NCBI GenBank assembly: GCA_017550145.1
Contig: JAFZQG010000004.1
Location: 1-64,000, forward strand
Source: Erysipelotrichaceae bacterium
Lineage (GTDB): Bacteria > Bacillota_I > Bacilli_A > Erysipelotrichales > Erysipelotrichaceae
DNA: 64,000 bases
Direction of reading: 5' to 3'
Part shown: positions 52,670 through 61,985 of the stretch, in pieces
Layout of the letters: every line of letters begins with the position of its first letter
How positions within the stretch are numbered: position 1 is the stretch's first letter
Translations under genes and position numbers: made by a program
The notes under the pieces: model-generated
Told to the model about the DNA's origin: nothing
The model's input: only the letters and a program-made list of their open reading frames with translations
Database searches by the model: none

Positions 52670-53080
52670 TTAGTCAGCTATGACTTTCACAAAAAATTTT
52701 CTGTCACGCGGTCCGTCAAATTCACAGAACAGCACGCCCTGTGATGAACCTAACATCGCCTTGCCTTCATGGACGATTAAAGTCATTCCGGTACCGCAGA
52801 TCGCGCTCTTTATATGACCGGCCGCATCGGTCGGCGTATCAAAATCATGAAGGTAATCATAACGCATCGGAATAAGCTTATCCAGCTCTTCCTGAAAATC
52901 GACATGTCCTCTTTTGTCCCAGAAAGAAGTGATGATGATACCGGCGGTCGTATGATTGCAGTTGATCACGCAGATCCCTTCTTCAATACCGCTCTTCTTT
53001 ACCACATCCTGAACTTCTCCGGTCACATCGTGCATACCCTGATAATCGGTATGCAGCTTGATCGTTTCCATATAAGCCAT
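52670..53080 (-). CDS. YjbQ/UPF0047 family protein, copy 2
   Basis: 136 residues, the usual single-domain length. Conserved blocks: NHTTAGIIITS (His), AAGHIKSAICGTGMTLIV (His) and EFDGPRDR. YjbQ proteins are trimers that may bind metal; weak thiamine-phosphate synthase activity was reported for the E. coli protein, but the physiological role is unclear. It follows the SIS gene 53095-54282, 14 bp apart. Confidence 0.88.
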   Translation of the reverse strand: MAYMETIKLHTDYQGMHDVTGEVQDVVKKSGIEEGICVINCNHTTAGIIITSFWDKRGHVDFQEELDKLIPMRYDYLHDFDTPTDAAGHIKSAICGTGMTLIVHEGKAMLGSSQGVLFCEFDGPRDRKFFVKVIAD

Positions 53081-53094
53081 AGTAAGTTACTCCT

Positions 53095-54282
53095 CTAGAT
53101 TATTTCAATCTTACTGTTACGGAACCTCTTCGCATCATTGTCTTCGCAATAAGGTTCTTCGTTCTTTCTGAATGGTGCTCTGCCTCTCCAGCATCCTATA
53201 TATCCGGCAACAAAATCCATCGGGATATGTTCCATCAGCGGATGCATCCAGACGCTTCTGGCTTTCGGGATGGAGAATACTTCAACATTTTCCGGGAAGA
53301 TCGATGGATCCGCATCGGATATGACAGCCACATGTTTTCTGATAGAAGCAGCTACTTTAACTGTTTCCAGCTCCCTGCTGAAAGCCGGAGAATCTTCATT
53401 CGCAATGATGAAGGTTCCGATATGATCGCTATCCTTGATGAAGAAGTTGATATGACACCAGTCTTCACTGTCGTCGTTTGTCGTTAAACCGCCGAAGGCT
53501 TCGACCATCTTGGCTGAACCGAAGAAGGCTGTCGCATAATCCGGACCGTCTCCGACAAAGTCCATATTGTCGACTCCGTCTTCTTCCCATTTCTTTGCCA
53601 GTTCAAAAGCCTGTACTGATAATCTCTCCATGACCTTTTCATCATAGGAGTTCACATATTCTAACAAACCTTCTCTGCAGGCTACAGCCTGTTGCTCACT
53701 CAGCTGTTTCTTGACTCTGCTGATATAGAAACCGAACATCATCAGTGAAAACATCGATGAATAATATGAGGTGACATTCGGTGCCAGATCATATGAAGGT
53801 AAGGTCATCGGAATGACATACTTGCAGTTCTGGGCCAGTTTGCCTTCCGGATTGCAGGTAAAGGCAACACTGGTTCCGCCGTGTTCATTTATTCTGATGG
53901 CAGCTTCATTGACTCTGGCCGGAGAGCCGGAGATCGAAATGACACATAATAAGTTTCTGCCTAGGATTAAAGGATTCCATCCCGCATAGGTATTGAAGTA
54001 ACGGGAGAACTCGATATTCCTGAAAGCCTGAGTAGGTGTACCCGGAACCATGCCGGTCTTGGTGGAAGTATCCGCATTCTCAAAAACCGGTTTAGCCGCA
54101 ATGGCTGCACAGTAGCTGTCACCGCAGCCCGTAATAAAGATATTGCCGGCCTTTAAGGCAACCTCTTCAGGAACGCACTTTTCGAATAATTCGAATGTTT
54201 CATTTTCCGCGATCGTATTGATATCTTTGACGCTGTTTCTGATCTGTTCAAGCAGCGGGCTATTGTAGTCGTTATGATTCAT
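53095..54282 (-). CDS. Tandem SIS-domain protein, copy 2
   Basis: 395 residues, two SIS folds like GlmS and FrlB isomerase domains. IFITGCGDSYCAAIAAKP holds the first sugar-phosphate loop, and VISISGSPARVNEA the second. The C-terminal WMHPLMEHIPMDFVAGYIG is shared with copy 1. Such proteins isomerise or deaminate phosphosugars. It is paired with the YjbQ gene that follows. Confidence 0.88.
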   Translation of the reverse strand: MNHNDYNSPLLEQIRNSVKDINTIAENETFELFEKCVPEEVALKAGNIFITGCGDSYCAAIAAKPVFENADTSTKTGMVPGTPTQAFRNIEFSRYFNTYAGWNPLILGRNLLCVISISGSPARVNEAAIRINEHGGTSVAFTCNPEGKLAQNCKYVIPMTLPSYDLAPNVTSYYSSMFSLMMFGFYISRVKKQLSEQQAVACREGLLEYVNSYDEKVMERLSVQAFELAKKWEEDGVDNMDFVGDGPDYATAFFGSAKMVEAFGGLTTNDDSEDWCHINFFIKDSDHIGTFIIANEDSPAFSRELETVKVAASIRKHVAVISDADPSIFPENVEVFSIPKARSVWMHPLMEHIPMDFVAGYIGCWRGRAPFRKNEEPYCEDNDAKRFRNSKIEII

Positions 54283-54284
54283 AG

Positions 54285-54692
54285 TTATTCCCCCATTACG
54301 CAGACGCTGTAGGTCCTTTCGCGGGGACCGTCATAATCCGCAAAACAGATTTCCTGTTTTCCTTCACATAAGAGTCTGCCGTCTTTTACGATCAGTGACA
54401 GTGATGAGCCAAAGAGACTGCTTTTGATATGACCGGCCGCATTCTCCGGAGAATCCTGATGTATGTAGTTGATGCGGGCAGGAACGATGCGGCGCATTTC
54501 TTTGACGATATCTTCCAAAACTTCTTCACCAAAAGAAGTGACCTTTAAAATACCGGCTGTCGAATGAGCCGTTTCAACAATTACCGTTCCGTTTGTAATC
54601 TTGCTTTCTTTGACTGTTTCGTTTATTTCGGCAGTGATCTTCTGTAAGGAATCTCTGCCTGTAGTAAGCCTGAATTCTTTAATGTAGACCAT
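54285..54692 (-). CDS. YjbQ/UPF0047 family protein, copy 1
   Basis: 135 residues, related to copy 2 with AHSTAGILKVTS, AAGHIKSSLFGSSLSLIV and ADYDGPRER. Differences from common YjbQ: HSTAG rather than HTTAG, and EGKQEI rather than the G-W-Q region. It follows SIS copy 1 by 8 bp and precedes SIS copy 2, with 2 bp between. The changed residues suggest the copies have specialised. Confidence 0.87.
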   Translation of the reverse strand: MVYIKEFRLTTGRDSLQKITAEINETVKESKITNGTVIVETAHSTAGILKVTSFGEEVLEDIVKEMRRIVPARINYIHQDSPENAAGHIKSSLFGSSLSLIVKDGRLLCEGKQEICFADYDGPRERTYSVCVMGE

Positions 54693-54700
54693 CTTGCCTC

Positions 54701-55846
54701 CTAAATGATTTTTATTTCCGTACCGCTCTTTAAGCGGTTATTGCAGATATCAGTATTATATTTCGGATCATCCTGGCGGAATGACTTAACGCCTTTTAAT
54801 TCGCCGATATAGCCCGCAACCAGATCAAACGGGATATGCTGCATGAAAGGATGCATCCAGAAATATTTTGCCGATGGTACAGTGAATACTTCCATATCCT
54901 CCGGGAACTCACTCTTATTGGCGTCCGTTACGATCATACATGGACTCTTCAGAATTTTAACCGCATCGATCGTTTCCAGAACTCTTCCAAAAGACGGAGT
55001 TGTTTTATTTACGGTCACGACTCTGCCTATCTTTTCCGGTTCCAGTAAGAAATAGTTGATATGACACCAGTCTTCTGAATCATCATATGTTGTATAACCG
55101 CCGAAACATTCAATGACCTTGGCCGAACCGAAATATGCCGTTGCGAAATCGGCATAGTCACCGATAAAGTCTTCAGCCTTGAGATCTTTCCATTTCTGAG
55201 CTATTTCAAAAGCTCTTTCCGCATAGCCTTCCACTTCCTTCTGACATCTGGAAGTGTAGTCCAGCAGTTCCTTATGCATGGATTCATATTCAAGCGGTGT
55301 GATACTGTTTCTGACTCTTCCTATTCTTAAAGCGATCATAAACAGCGTCAGCATTGACGCATTATAGGTGATCAGACCCGGCTGATACTCTCCGTCTTTC
55401 GGTAAACCGACATCGATACAGTGATGACAGGTCTTAGCCAAAGGCGAATCCGGATTGGCAGTGATCGCGATCGTGTTGGCTCCGTGTTCGACGGCTCTTT
55501 TTGCGCCTTCGATCACTCTGGAAGCCGTACCGGAGAAAGAGATCAGAATGACTAACGGCGTGTTAGGCGAATAACCAAGATTCTTATTGTTTAAGATACG
55601 GGAGAATTCAATCGCCCGTATCGCATAAGTCTCTTTCTTGGTGATACTTTCAAAAGCCGGTTTAGCTGCAATACCGGCCAGCCAGCTGTCTCCGCAGCCC
55701 GTAATAAAGATCTTCTGGGCATCCCAGATTTCCTTTACGGGAATTTTATTGACCTGAGGCAGTACGTTACGATAGACGATGTTCACATACTCTTCCAGCC
55801 GCAATGACTGCCTCAAGAGCGAATTATCGTAGTTTTTTCTGTCCAT
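54701..55846 (-). CDS. Tandem SIS-domain protein, copy 1
   Basis: 381 residues. FITGCGDSWLAGIAAKP and ILISFSGTASRVIEGAKRA are the SIS phosphosugar loops. C-terminal WMHPFMQHIPFDLVAGYIG is the block shared with copy 2. Duplicate SIS-YjbQ pairs probably arose by a two-gene duplication. It follows PfkB kinase A with a gap of 1 bp, so the isomerase acts on, or makes, that kinase's substrate or product; this is inference. Confidence 0.88.
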   Translation of the reverse strand: MDRKNYDNSLLRQSLRLEEYVNIVYRNVLPQVNKIPVKEIWDAQKIFITGCGDSWLAGIAAKPAFESITKKETYAIRAIEFSRILNNKNLGYSPNTPLVILISFSGTASRVIEGAKRAVEHGANTIAITANPDSPLAKTCHHCIDVGLPKDGEYQPGLITYNASMLTLFMIALRIGRVRNSITPLEYESMHKELLDYTSRCQKEVEGYAERAFEIAQKWKDLKAEDFIGDYADFATAYFGSAKVIECFGGYTTYDDSEDWCHINYFLLEPEKIGRVVTVNKTTPSFGRVLETIDAVKILKSPCMIVTDANKSEFPEDMEVFTVPSAKYFWMHPFMQHIPFDLVAGYIGELKGVKSFRQDDPKYNTDICNNRLKSGTEIKII

Positions 55847-55847
55847 A

Positions 55848-56858
55848 CTAACTGTTCCCTTTCAGCTTCTCATAGATGTTTTTCGCATGGGTCATCATCT
55901 CTTCGCGGACTTCTTCGCTCATGTCGAGATAAGGACCGTACTGTCTGACATTATATGAAGCAACGACATTACCAATGACACAGGTCATCAGAGGATCATA
56001 TCCTTCGCACCACGCCCATAAAGCGGCGCCGGTCGAAGAGTTTCCGCAACCGGTCGGATCGATTTCTTTTTCCTTTTCCACCGTTGAGATCATCGGTACG
56101 AACCATTCCTTATGATCAGCTACCATATAGGCGCCATCGGTACCCACGCGGTAGTAAACCGGAATCTCAAGATCCTTGAGTAACGGAAGGATTTGTCCGT
56201 CATCTTCTACTTCGAAGATAAATTCACATTCGTTGCGGTTGATGGATAGGATATCAACAGCTCTGAGATAATGCTTAAGAGCTTCTATCCCGCCTTTACC
56301 ATAAACTTCTTTAACGTCATTTAAAGCACTCGAAGGGATTTCCCACATGATCTTACAGCCGCCTTCTTTGTGTTTCAGGAATTCTTCCGTAGTTTCATCA
56401 GTAAGGATCTTGCTGGTATAGAGGCCTTTGGCATCATCCATGAAACAGGTGACATCTTCAACTTTCAGTGACCTGTTTTCTCTTACAAACGGATCCTGAT
56501 CAGGAACATACATGATTCCTTCCTTACGCATCGCCAGCAACTGTTCATCAGTGAACTGATCACCGTAGATGGAATATTCGATATAACTGCCGTCAGGGAA
56601 GTATTTCAGTTCATTATATTCTGTTTTCTCGACTCTGAAATACAGGCCTTCTTTGGAACAGTGATTGTTTTCAAACCACGCACCATAAAAGTCATCAAAG
56701 TCTTTGCCTACTGACGACACGAAGAGACAGTCGTCCGTACACATCCGCAATGCCGTATATGCGTAGAATCCACCTCCTCCCATGATATCTGCCTTAACTC
56801 TTCCGTCCAAGAATAACAGTCTGTTGGTAATGGTAGAACCTTCTGCAATGTACTTCAT
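55848..56858 (-). CDS. PfkB-family sugar kinase A
   Basis: 336 residues. MGGGGFYAYTALRM is the N-terminal substrate region, and DPTGCGNSSTGAALWAW is the catalytic C-terminal motif; the usual GAGD is GCGN, so the catalytic base Asp is replaced by Asn. That substitution could weaken or alter activity. A GAAAGG site precedes the ATG. It is the first enzyme gene after the ABC transporter. Confidence 0.82.
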   Translation of the reverse strand: MKYIAEGSTITNRLLFLDGRVKADIMGGGGFYAYTALRMCTDDCLFVSSVGKDFDDFYGAWFENNHCSKEGLYFRVEKTEYNELKYFPDGSYIEYSIYGDQFTDEQLLAMRKEGIMYVPDQDPFVRENRSLKVEDVTCFMDDAKGLYTSKILTDETTEEFLKHKEGGCKIMWEIPSSALNDVKEVYGKGGIEALKHYLRAVDILSINRNECEFIFEVEDDGQILPLLKDLEIPVYYRVGTDGAYMVADHKEWFVPMISTVEKEKEIDPTGCGNSSTGAALWAWCEGYDPLMTCVIGNVVASYNVRQYGPYLDMSEEVREEMMTHAKNIYEKLKGNS

Positions 56859-56909
56859 AGCGAACCTTTCTTTGATGACATTTTAATTAATGATTTAGAT
56901 TATTTTTAA

Positions 56910-57887
56910 TTATTCTGCTTTAGCTTCTTTTTTATCTTTTTTCTTATCTTCCTTAGCTTTACCACCCTGCTTCTCTTTTCTCATTTCCGCACTGCCGGTA
57001 ATACACAGACCGACGATCGTAATGATATAAGGGATCATGTTGGCGAACTGGTAGGTGAACTGCAGCATCTGCAGCTGGTTGGCAATAACCTGTGATACCG
57101 CAAACATCAGGGCATACAGCAAGCCGTACATCGGTCTGCCCAGTGCCAGGTTGGAAGCGGCGATACCGATAAAGCCACGACCGGCAACCATGTTCTTGGT
57201 AAAGAACGAAATGTAAGACATGGACATGAACTCACCTGCCAGACCGGCAAAGACACCGGAGATCAGCATGGCAATCATCTTTGTCTTTCTTACGTCAATA
57301 CCCAAAGAAGAAGCAGCTTCAGGACTTCTGCCGACCGATCTGATTCTAAGTCCGAGTGTGCTCTTATAAACGATGAAGTTAGCCACAAAGACCGAGATGA
57401 TCGCAAAGTAAGTAACTAAGCTCTGTCCGGATAAGATCGTACCGATGATCGGGATATCCTTGATGATAGGAATCTCAATGATCGGATAATTGTGTGAAAC
57501 AATCGTACTCGAGTCAGCCTTTCTGCCGATCAGAACGAAGAGCAGGAAGATCGTGAAATAGTTCGAGAAGTTGTTCATGGCGATACCCAGCAAGGTATCG
57601 TAAGTATCCAGATAAATATTGAAGTAACCGTAGATGCCTGCAAGTAATACGCTGGCAAGCACGCCGGTAATGATACCGCCGATTAATGAGTTTGTATATG
57701 ATGTACCTAAGGTACCGGCTAAAGCCGCAAACAGCATCATACCTTCATAAGTGATGGTCTGAACGTTTGCCTGCTTACCGATACAGGCAGCCATAGCACA
57801 AAGGATCAGCGGTGTAGCAACACGGATAACTGTTGAAAGGAAGTTTGCGCTGAAGATCAGCGGCAGCAGCTGTTTCAATAAGTTCAT
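56910..57887 (-). CDS. ABC permease of the BMP-type nucleoside/sugar importer
   Basis: 325 residues, about nine membrane helices, ending in a Lys-rich tail. GLRIRSVGRSPEAASSLGIDVRKTK is the cytoplasmic loop that contacts the ATPase in BPD_transp_2 permeases. It resembles the second permease (NupQ-type) of guanosine importers. It overlaps the other permease gene by 4 bp (ATGA), with AAAGGAGGTG as ribosome site. Confidence 0.92.
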   Translation of the reverse strand: MNLLKQLLPLIFSANFLSTVIRVATPLILCAMAACIGKQANVQTITYEGMMLFAALAGTLGTSYTNSLIGGIITGVLASVLLAGIYGYFNIYLDTYDTLLGIAMNNFSNYFTIFLLFVLIGRKADSSTIVSHNYPIIEIPIIKDIPIIGTILSGQSLVTYFAIISVFVANFIVYKSTLGLRIRSVGRSPEAASSLGIDVRKTKMIAMLISGVFAGLAGEFMSMSYISFFTKNMVAGRGFIGIAASNLALGRPMYGLLYALMFAVSQVIANQLQMLQFTYQFANMIPYIITIVGLCITGSAEMRKEKQGGKAKEDKKKDKKEAKAE

Positions 57888-59035
57888 GCCTGCACCTCCT
57901 TTCCGGAAGAATCATCCCCTTGGGCAGCAGCCTCCTGTGCCTGCAGTTCGGCATTACGCTTCGCATTGGCAACGATAGCCCTCTGCTGAGGACCGGCTAA
58001 GAGACCCTTGGCAGCGATCATGATGATGACGACCTGCTGAACGACGTTGACGATTTCAACCGGGATATTAGAAGTCATATTCAGGACATCGGCTGAAGTA
58101 CGGATATAAGCCAGGAAAGCAGCACCCGGGATACAAAGCAGCGGGTTGTTGCCTGCCAGGATGGAGATCATGATACCGTCCCAGCCGTAACCGGTCGGCA
58201 CATCCCATTCCATTCTTCGATAGTAACCGTTGATTTCGGAAGTAGCACCGATACCGCAGAAGATTGCGGCAACGATGGAACCTAAGACGATTACCTTACC
58301 GACATTGATACCTGAGAACTTAGCGAATTCAGGGTTCTGACCGACTGTTCTGGCCTCATAACCGAAATTGGTCTTATAGATGAGGAACCAGCCGATTATA
58401 CAGCAGACGATACCGATGATCAGGCCCAGGTGAACTTTCTGTCCGCCGGCATTCCAGATGATCGGCAGTTTTGCCGTCTTGGCGATAACCTTGGTTGCTT
58501 CTTTTGAATAGCCGTTATCTCTCATCGGACCGGTGATCAGATAGTTACCTAAAGAGTTCAGGATATAGTTCAGCATCAGTGAACATACGACGATGTTCGC
58601 ATTGAACTTCAGTTCCAGAACGGCAGGGATCAGTAATACGGCGATCGCACCGACACATCCTGCCAGTACAGCCACGATAAAGTGGAACGGTGCCGGAAGG
58701 AAGTTTTCCAGAACACTGATTGCGGCAGATGAGAAAGCTGCCATATAGAAAGCACCTTCAACTGCCAGGTTAGCCGTATTGGCTGAGAACAGGATACACA
58801 TTGCCAGAGAAGTAAACAGCAACGGGCTCATTCTGATCAGCAGCAGCGCAAAACGGCTCTGTGAAGTTAATGGTGCAACAATAAACGTCAGGATATCCGT
58901 AAGAGGTTTATCACTGGAAATGAAAATAAGGATAAAACAGAAAAGAAGTGAAACAGCAATAGCCAGCAGCGCACGAATGATCGTAAAACGCTGTTCGATC
59001 TGAGTGGTTGATGTATAACCGTTTTTCTTAGCCAT
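57884..59035 (-). CDS. ABC permease of the BMP-type nucleoside/sugar importer
   Basis: 383 residues, about ten membrane helices. NFGYEARTVGQNPEFAKFSGINVGK is the ATPase-contact loop. It resembles the NupP-type permease. The start codon overlaps the TAA stop of the ATPase gene by one base (TAATG), with AAGGAGG upstream. Confidence 0.92.
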   Translation of the reverse strand: MAKKNGYTSTTQIEQRFTIIRALLAIAVSLLFCFILIFISSDKPLTDILTFIVAPLTSQSRFALLLIRMSPLLFTSLAMCILFSANTANLAVEGAFYMAAFSSAAISVLENFLPAPFHFIVAVLAGCVGAIAVLLIPAVLELKFNANIVVCSLMLNYILNSLGNYLITGPMRDNGYSKEATKVIAKTAKLPIIWNAGGQKVHLGLIIGIVCCIIGWFLIYKTNFGYEARTVGQNPEFAKFSGINVGKVIVLGSIVAAIFCGIGATSEINGYYRRMEWDVPTGYGWDGIMISILAGNNPLLCIPGAAFLAYIRTSADVLNMTSNIPVEIVNVVQQVVIIMIAAKGLLAGPQQRAIVANAKRNAELQAQEAAAQGDDSSGKEVQA

Positions 59036-60633
59036 TATCTTTCCTCCTTTTCGTGCAGCACAGCGGCAATTTCTTCATCCGACATCCTCTTGACGCCCAA
59101 CATATATTCACCCAGAACACTAGGAGTTACACCTTCGAGTTCAGGGAAGTAAGCGACGATCTGACCGTCATACATGACGATGATACTGTCGGATACGTTG
59201 ATCAGCTCATTCAGGTCTGCCGAGAACAGCAGGACTGCTGAACTGTATTTGTCTCTTAAGTCGACGATCTTGCGTCTGATCAGGTCGGTAGCTCCGACGT
59301 CTATACCTCTGGTCGGATGGCTCGCAACCAGCAGTCGCGGTGTGGAAGAGAATTCTCTTGCCGCAACGACCTTCTGTACGTTACCACCGGACAATGTCTT
59401 GACTAAAGCATCCGGGCCGTCACACTTGACGACGAATTCACTGATCAGTTCCTTCGTCTTCTCGGTGATTTCCTTATGATTCAGGATGCCGTTCTTTGAA
59501 TACGGCGCATTGAAATATCTGTCAGCCATGACATTCTCTTCAATTGACTGATTTCTGGAAGCACCATAGATCGTACGGTCTTCGTGCATCATGGATACAT
59601 CCATTGCTCTGATCTTATCGATGCCCTTGCCTTCAATAGACTGACCATCGATCGTGATCTTTCCGTGCTGAAGCGGAAGCAAACCGCAGATCGTATCTGA
59701 CAGTTCACTCTGACCGTTTCCTTCAACACCGGCAACGCCCAGTATCTCACCTTCTCTGACATCAAACGACAATCCGTCGATCGTCTTGACGCCATATTTA
59801 TCGATATGTTCCAAATCTCTAACTTTCAGAACTGATTTTCCTACTTTTGGTTTGTCCTTCTGAATTTCCAGATCGACATCTCGGCCGACCATCATACGGG
59901 AAATATCAGAAATCTCGACATCTTCAATGTTTGCGTGACCTGTAACTCTTCCGAGTCTCAGGACCGTGATACGGTCACAGATCTGCTTGACTTCCTGCAG
60001 CTTGTGGCTGATGAAGACGATCGTGAAACCCTGTTTCTTCAGGTTGATCAGCTGAACGAAAAGTTCCTCTGTTTCCTGAGGAGTAAGAACCGCTGTAGGC
60101 TCATCAAGGATCAGGACCTTGACACCTCTGAGCAGGACTTTCAGGATCTCGACTCTCTGTCTGTAACCGACCGAAAGGTCTTTGATCAAAGCGTTCGGAT
60201 CGACAGGCAGGTTATATTTGGCTGCCGTCTCATTGGTCATTTCGATCGCCTTTTTCTTATCGTAGACGATACCTTTTGACGGCTCGGCACCCAGAACCAT
60301 GTTGTCAGCTACCGACAGTGTATCAACCAGCATGAAGTGCTGGTGCACCATACCGATACCTAACTCCAGCGCATGAGTCGGGTCAGTGATCTGTGCTTCT
60401 TTTCCTTCAAAAAGAATACGTCCTTCTTCAGGCCGCTCATGTCCGAACAGAACTTTCATCAAAGTTGTTTTTCCGGCACCGTTTTCACCGACCAGTCCGT
60501 GGATCTCTCCGCGTCTTAATTCCAGATTGACATCCTTGTTGGCGATGAAACCGTTGCTGTAAATCTTGGTGATATTCTCCATTTTCAGGATAATATCGTT
60601 GTTCAAATTTGTATTGTTTTCCACATTTGTCAT
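59035..60633 (-). CDS. ATPase of the BMP-type importer, duplicated ABC domains
   Basis: 532 residues with two ABC domains. The first has GLVGENGAGKTTLMK, a LSVGYRQRVEIL signature and Walker B LILDEPT. The second has GVAGVEGNGQSELS in place of a canonical Walker A, a LSGGNVQKVVAA signature and LLVASHPTRGID. This is the layout of NupO/RbsA-type ATPases, in which the second site is degenerate. GGAGAAAG precedes the ATG. It lies 82 bp after the binding-protein gene with a terminator hairpin between. Confidence 0.94.
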   Translation of the reverse strand: MTNVENNTNLNNDIILKMENITKIYSNGFIANKDVNLELRRGEIHGLVGENGAGKTTLMKVLFGHERPEEGRILFEGKEAQITDPTHALELGIGMVHQHFMLVDTLSVADNMVLGAEPSKGIVYDKKKAIEMTNETAAKYNLPVDPNALIKDLSVGYRQRVEILKVLLRGVKVLILDEPTAVLTPQETEELFVQLINLKKQGFTIVFISHKLQEVKQICDRITVLRLGRVTGHANIEDVEISDISRMMVGRDVDLEIQKDKPKVGKSVLKVRDLEHIDKYGVKTIDGLSFDVREGEILGVAGVEGNGQSELSDTICGLLPLQHGKITIDGQSIEGKGIDKIRAMDVSMMHEDRTIYGASRNQSIEENVMADRYFNAPYSKNGILNHKEITEKTKELISEFVVKCDGPDALVKTLSGGNVQKVVAAREFSSTPRLLVASHPTRGIDVGATDLIRRKIVDLRDKYSSAVLLFSADLNELINVSDSIIVMYDGQIVAYFPELEGVTPSVLGEYMLGVKRMSDEEIAAVLHEKEER

Positions 60634-60664
60634 ATTCTTTCTCCGAATACGTTAACAATAAAAA

Positions 60665-60698
60665 GCAAGATAGCCAGAAAACTGGCTATCTTGCATCA
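60665..60698 (-). terminator. Internal terminator between binding-protein and ATPase genes
   Basis: Perfect 13-bp stem GCAAGATAGCCAG / CTGGCTATCTTGC with a 4-nt loop, followed on the minus strand by TTTTTATTG. It would let the binding protein be made in excess over the rest of the operon, as in many ABC importers. Confidence 0.8.
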
Positions 60699-60715
60699 CA
60701 AAAATCTAATAATGA

Positions 60716-61873
60716 TTAGTTTGCTGAAGGATCAGCTTTTGCCTTTTCAGCATCTACATATTCAGTTGTAGCACCGACAGCAGTACCAACATCGATCTTG
60801 CCTGCCAGCAGGTCAGCAACAACCTTTTCATATGCTTCGTAAAGTTCAGGTTTGCCTTCCTTGATTGTCTTTACGAATACGTCAGTTTCGATCATCTCAA
60901 GATAGCCTGAGTCGAAGTCGAATGAGTTATTTGAACCCCACTTGATTGTGCCGTTGTAAATGCTCATAAGACCATCATAGATAGCGTAACCGAACTGTTT
61001 AACAGCTGAAGAAACAGTGTATTCTGCCTGTTCTGGGTGGCTGATTGCCAGCTGGCCAGAGTGGTCAGTATCAACACCGAATGCATACTTCTTGTCTTCG
61101 TAAGCAGCCTGACATACACCGAATGAAGCAGGAGCACAAACACCGAAGCTTACATCAGCACCGTTGATGTACTGGTCGTGAGCGAGGTCATGAGCCTTGC
61201 CTGAGTCTTCCCAGTTACCAACATAAGAGTATAAGACTTTGATTTCCGGATCAATGTAATGAGCACCCTGGATATAACCGATGAGGAAGTCATCGATAGC
61301 AGTGATCATACCACCACCTACGAAACCGATAACCTTATCTTCATTTGCTAATGGAAGATCAGATTCAGTCATTAAAGCACCTAAAGCACCAGCTGCGAAT
61401 GCCAGAGTATTCTGTTTGCAGAGGTAAGAAGAAACGTTGTTCTTGATTTCAGGATATGAATCGAAGTCAATTGTGCAGTCGAATACCATGAACTTGATGT
61501 CAGGGAAATCCTGAGCAGCCTGTTCAACGTACTCTTCGATTGACCAGTAACCAGTTACGACTACATCGTATTTGCCTGATGAGCAGAGTTCAGCCAGTGA
61601 AGAAGCTGTGTGAGTGTCATCATAGTTCAGTTCGAATGTATCAACAGTAGAACCTGTTTCAGCACAGAACTTCTGAATACCTTCGTAAACGAGGTCTTCA
61701 CATGATAAGCTGCCCAGAGTCTGAGATACGAACTGTAAGATTCTGAGAGGTTTGCCAGTCAGATCAGTTGTGTCTTCTGTAGGAGTTGGTTCCGGTTCTG
61801 TCTTGCCGCCAGAACATCCAGCCAGAGTGACAATCATCAGGACTGCAAGCAAAAGTGTTAAAAGTTTTTTCAT
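60716..61873 (-). CDS. BMP-family substrate-binding lipoprotein
   Basis: 385 residues. Signal peptide with lipobox LAGC (C20), then a Pro/Thr/Glu linker and a periplasmic-binding fold of the Bmp/PnrA type. Family members bind purine nucleosides; B. subtilis NupN is an example. It is the first gene of the operon, with a leader holding a cre site and AACGTT motifs. The substrate is inferred from the family and from the nucleoside hydrolase at the end of the operon. Confidence 0.93.
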   Translation of the reverse strand: MKKLLTLLLAVLMIVTLAGCSGGKTEPEPTPTEDTTDLTGKPLRILQFVSQTLGSLSCEDLVYEGIQKFCAETGSTVDTFELNYDDTHTASSLAELCSSGKYDVVVTGYWSIEEYVEQAAQDFPDIKFMVFDCTIDFDSYPEIKNNVSSYLCKQNTLAFAAGALGALMTESDLPLANEDKVIGFVGGGMITAIDDFLIGYIQGAHYIDPEIKVLYSYVGNWEDSGKAHDLAHDQYINGADVSFGVCAPASFGVCQAAYEDKKYAFGVDTDHSGQLAISHPEQAEYTVSSAVKQFGYAIYDGLMSIYNGTIKWGSNNSFDFDSGYLEMIETDVFVKTIKEGKPELYEAYEKVVADLLAGKIDVGTAVGATTEYVDAEKAKADPSAN

Positions 61874-61970
61874 ATTGTCCTTTCTGATAAAAAACGTTTC
61901 TTGTCATAACGTTTAATATCGTGTCCTTTCAAAAATTCAGCCTTTTTCTTAAGAAAACCCTAATTTTACC

Positions 61971-61985
61971 TGTTAGCGCTTTCAA
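61971..61985. promoter_or_regulatory. cre site upstream of the nucleoside-type operon
   Basis: On the minus strand TTGAAAGCGCTAACA matches WTGNAARCGNWWWCA at every position. It lies about 98 bp before the lipoprotein start, in the promoter region between TTGACA and TAAAAT, a location suited to CcpA repression. Confidence 0.65.
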
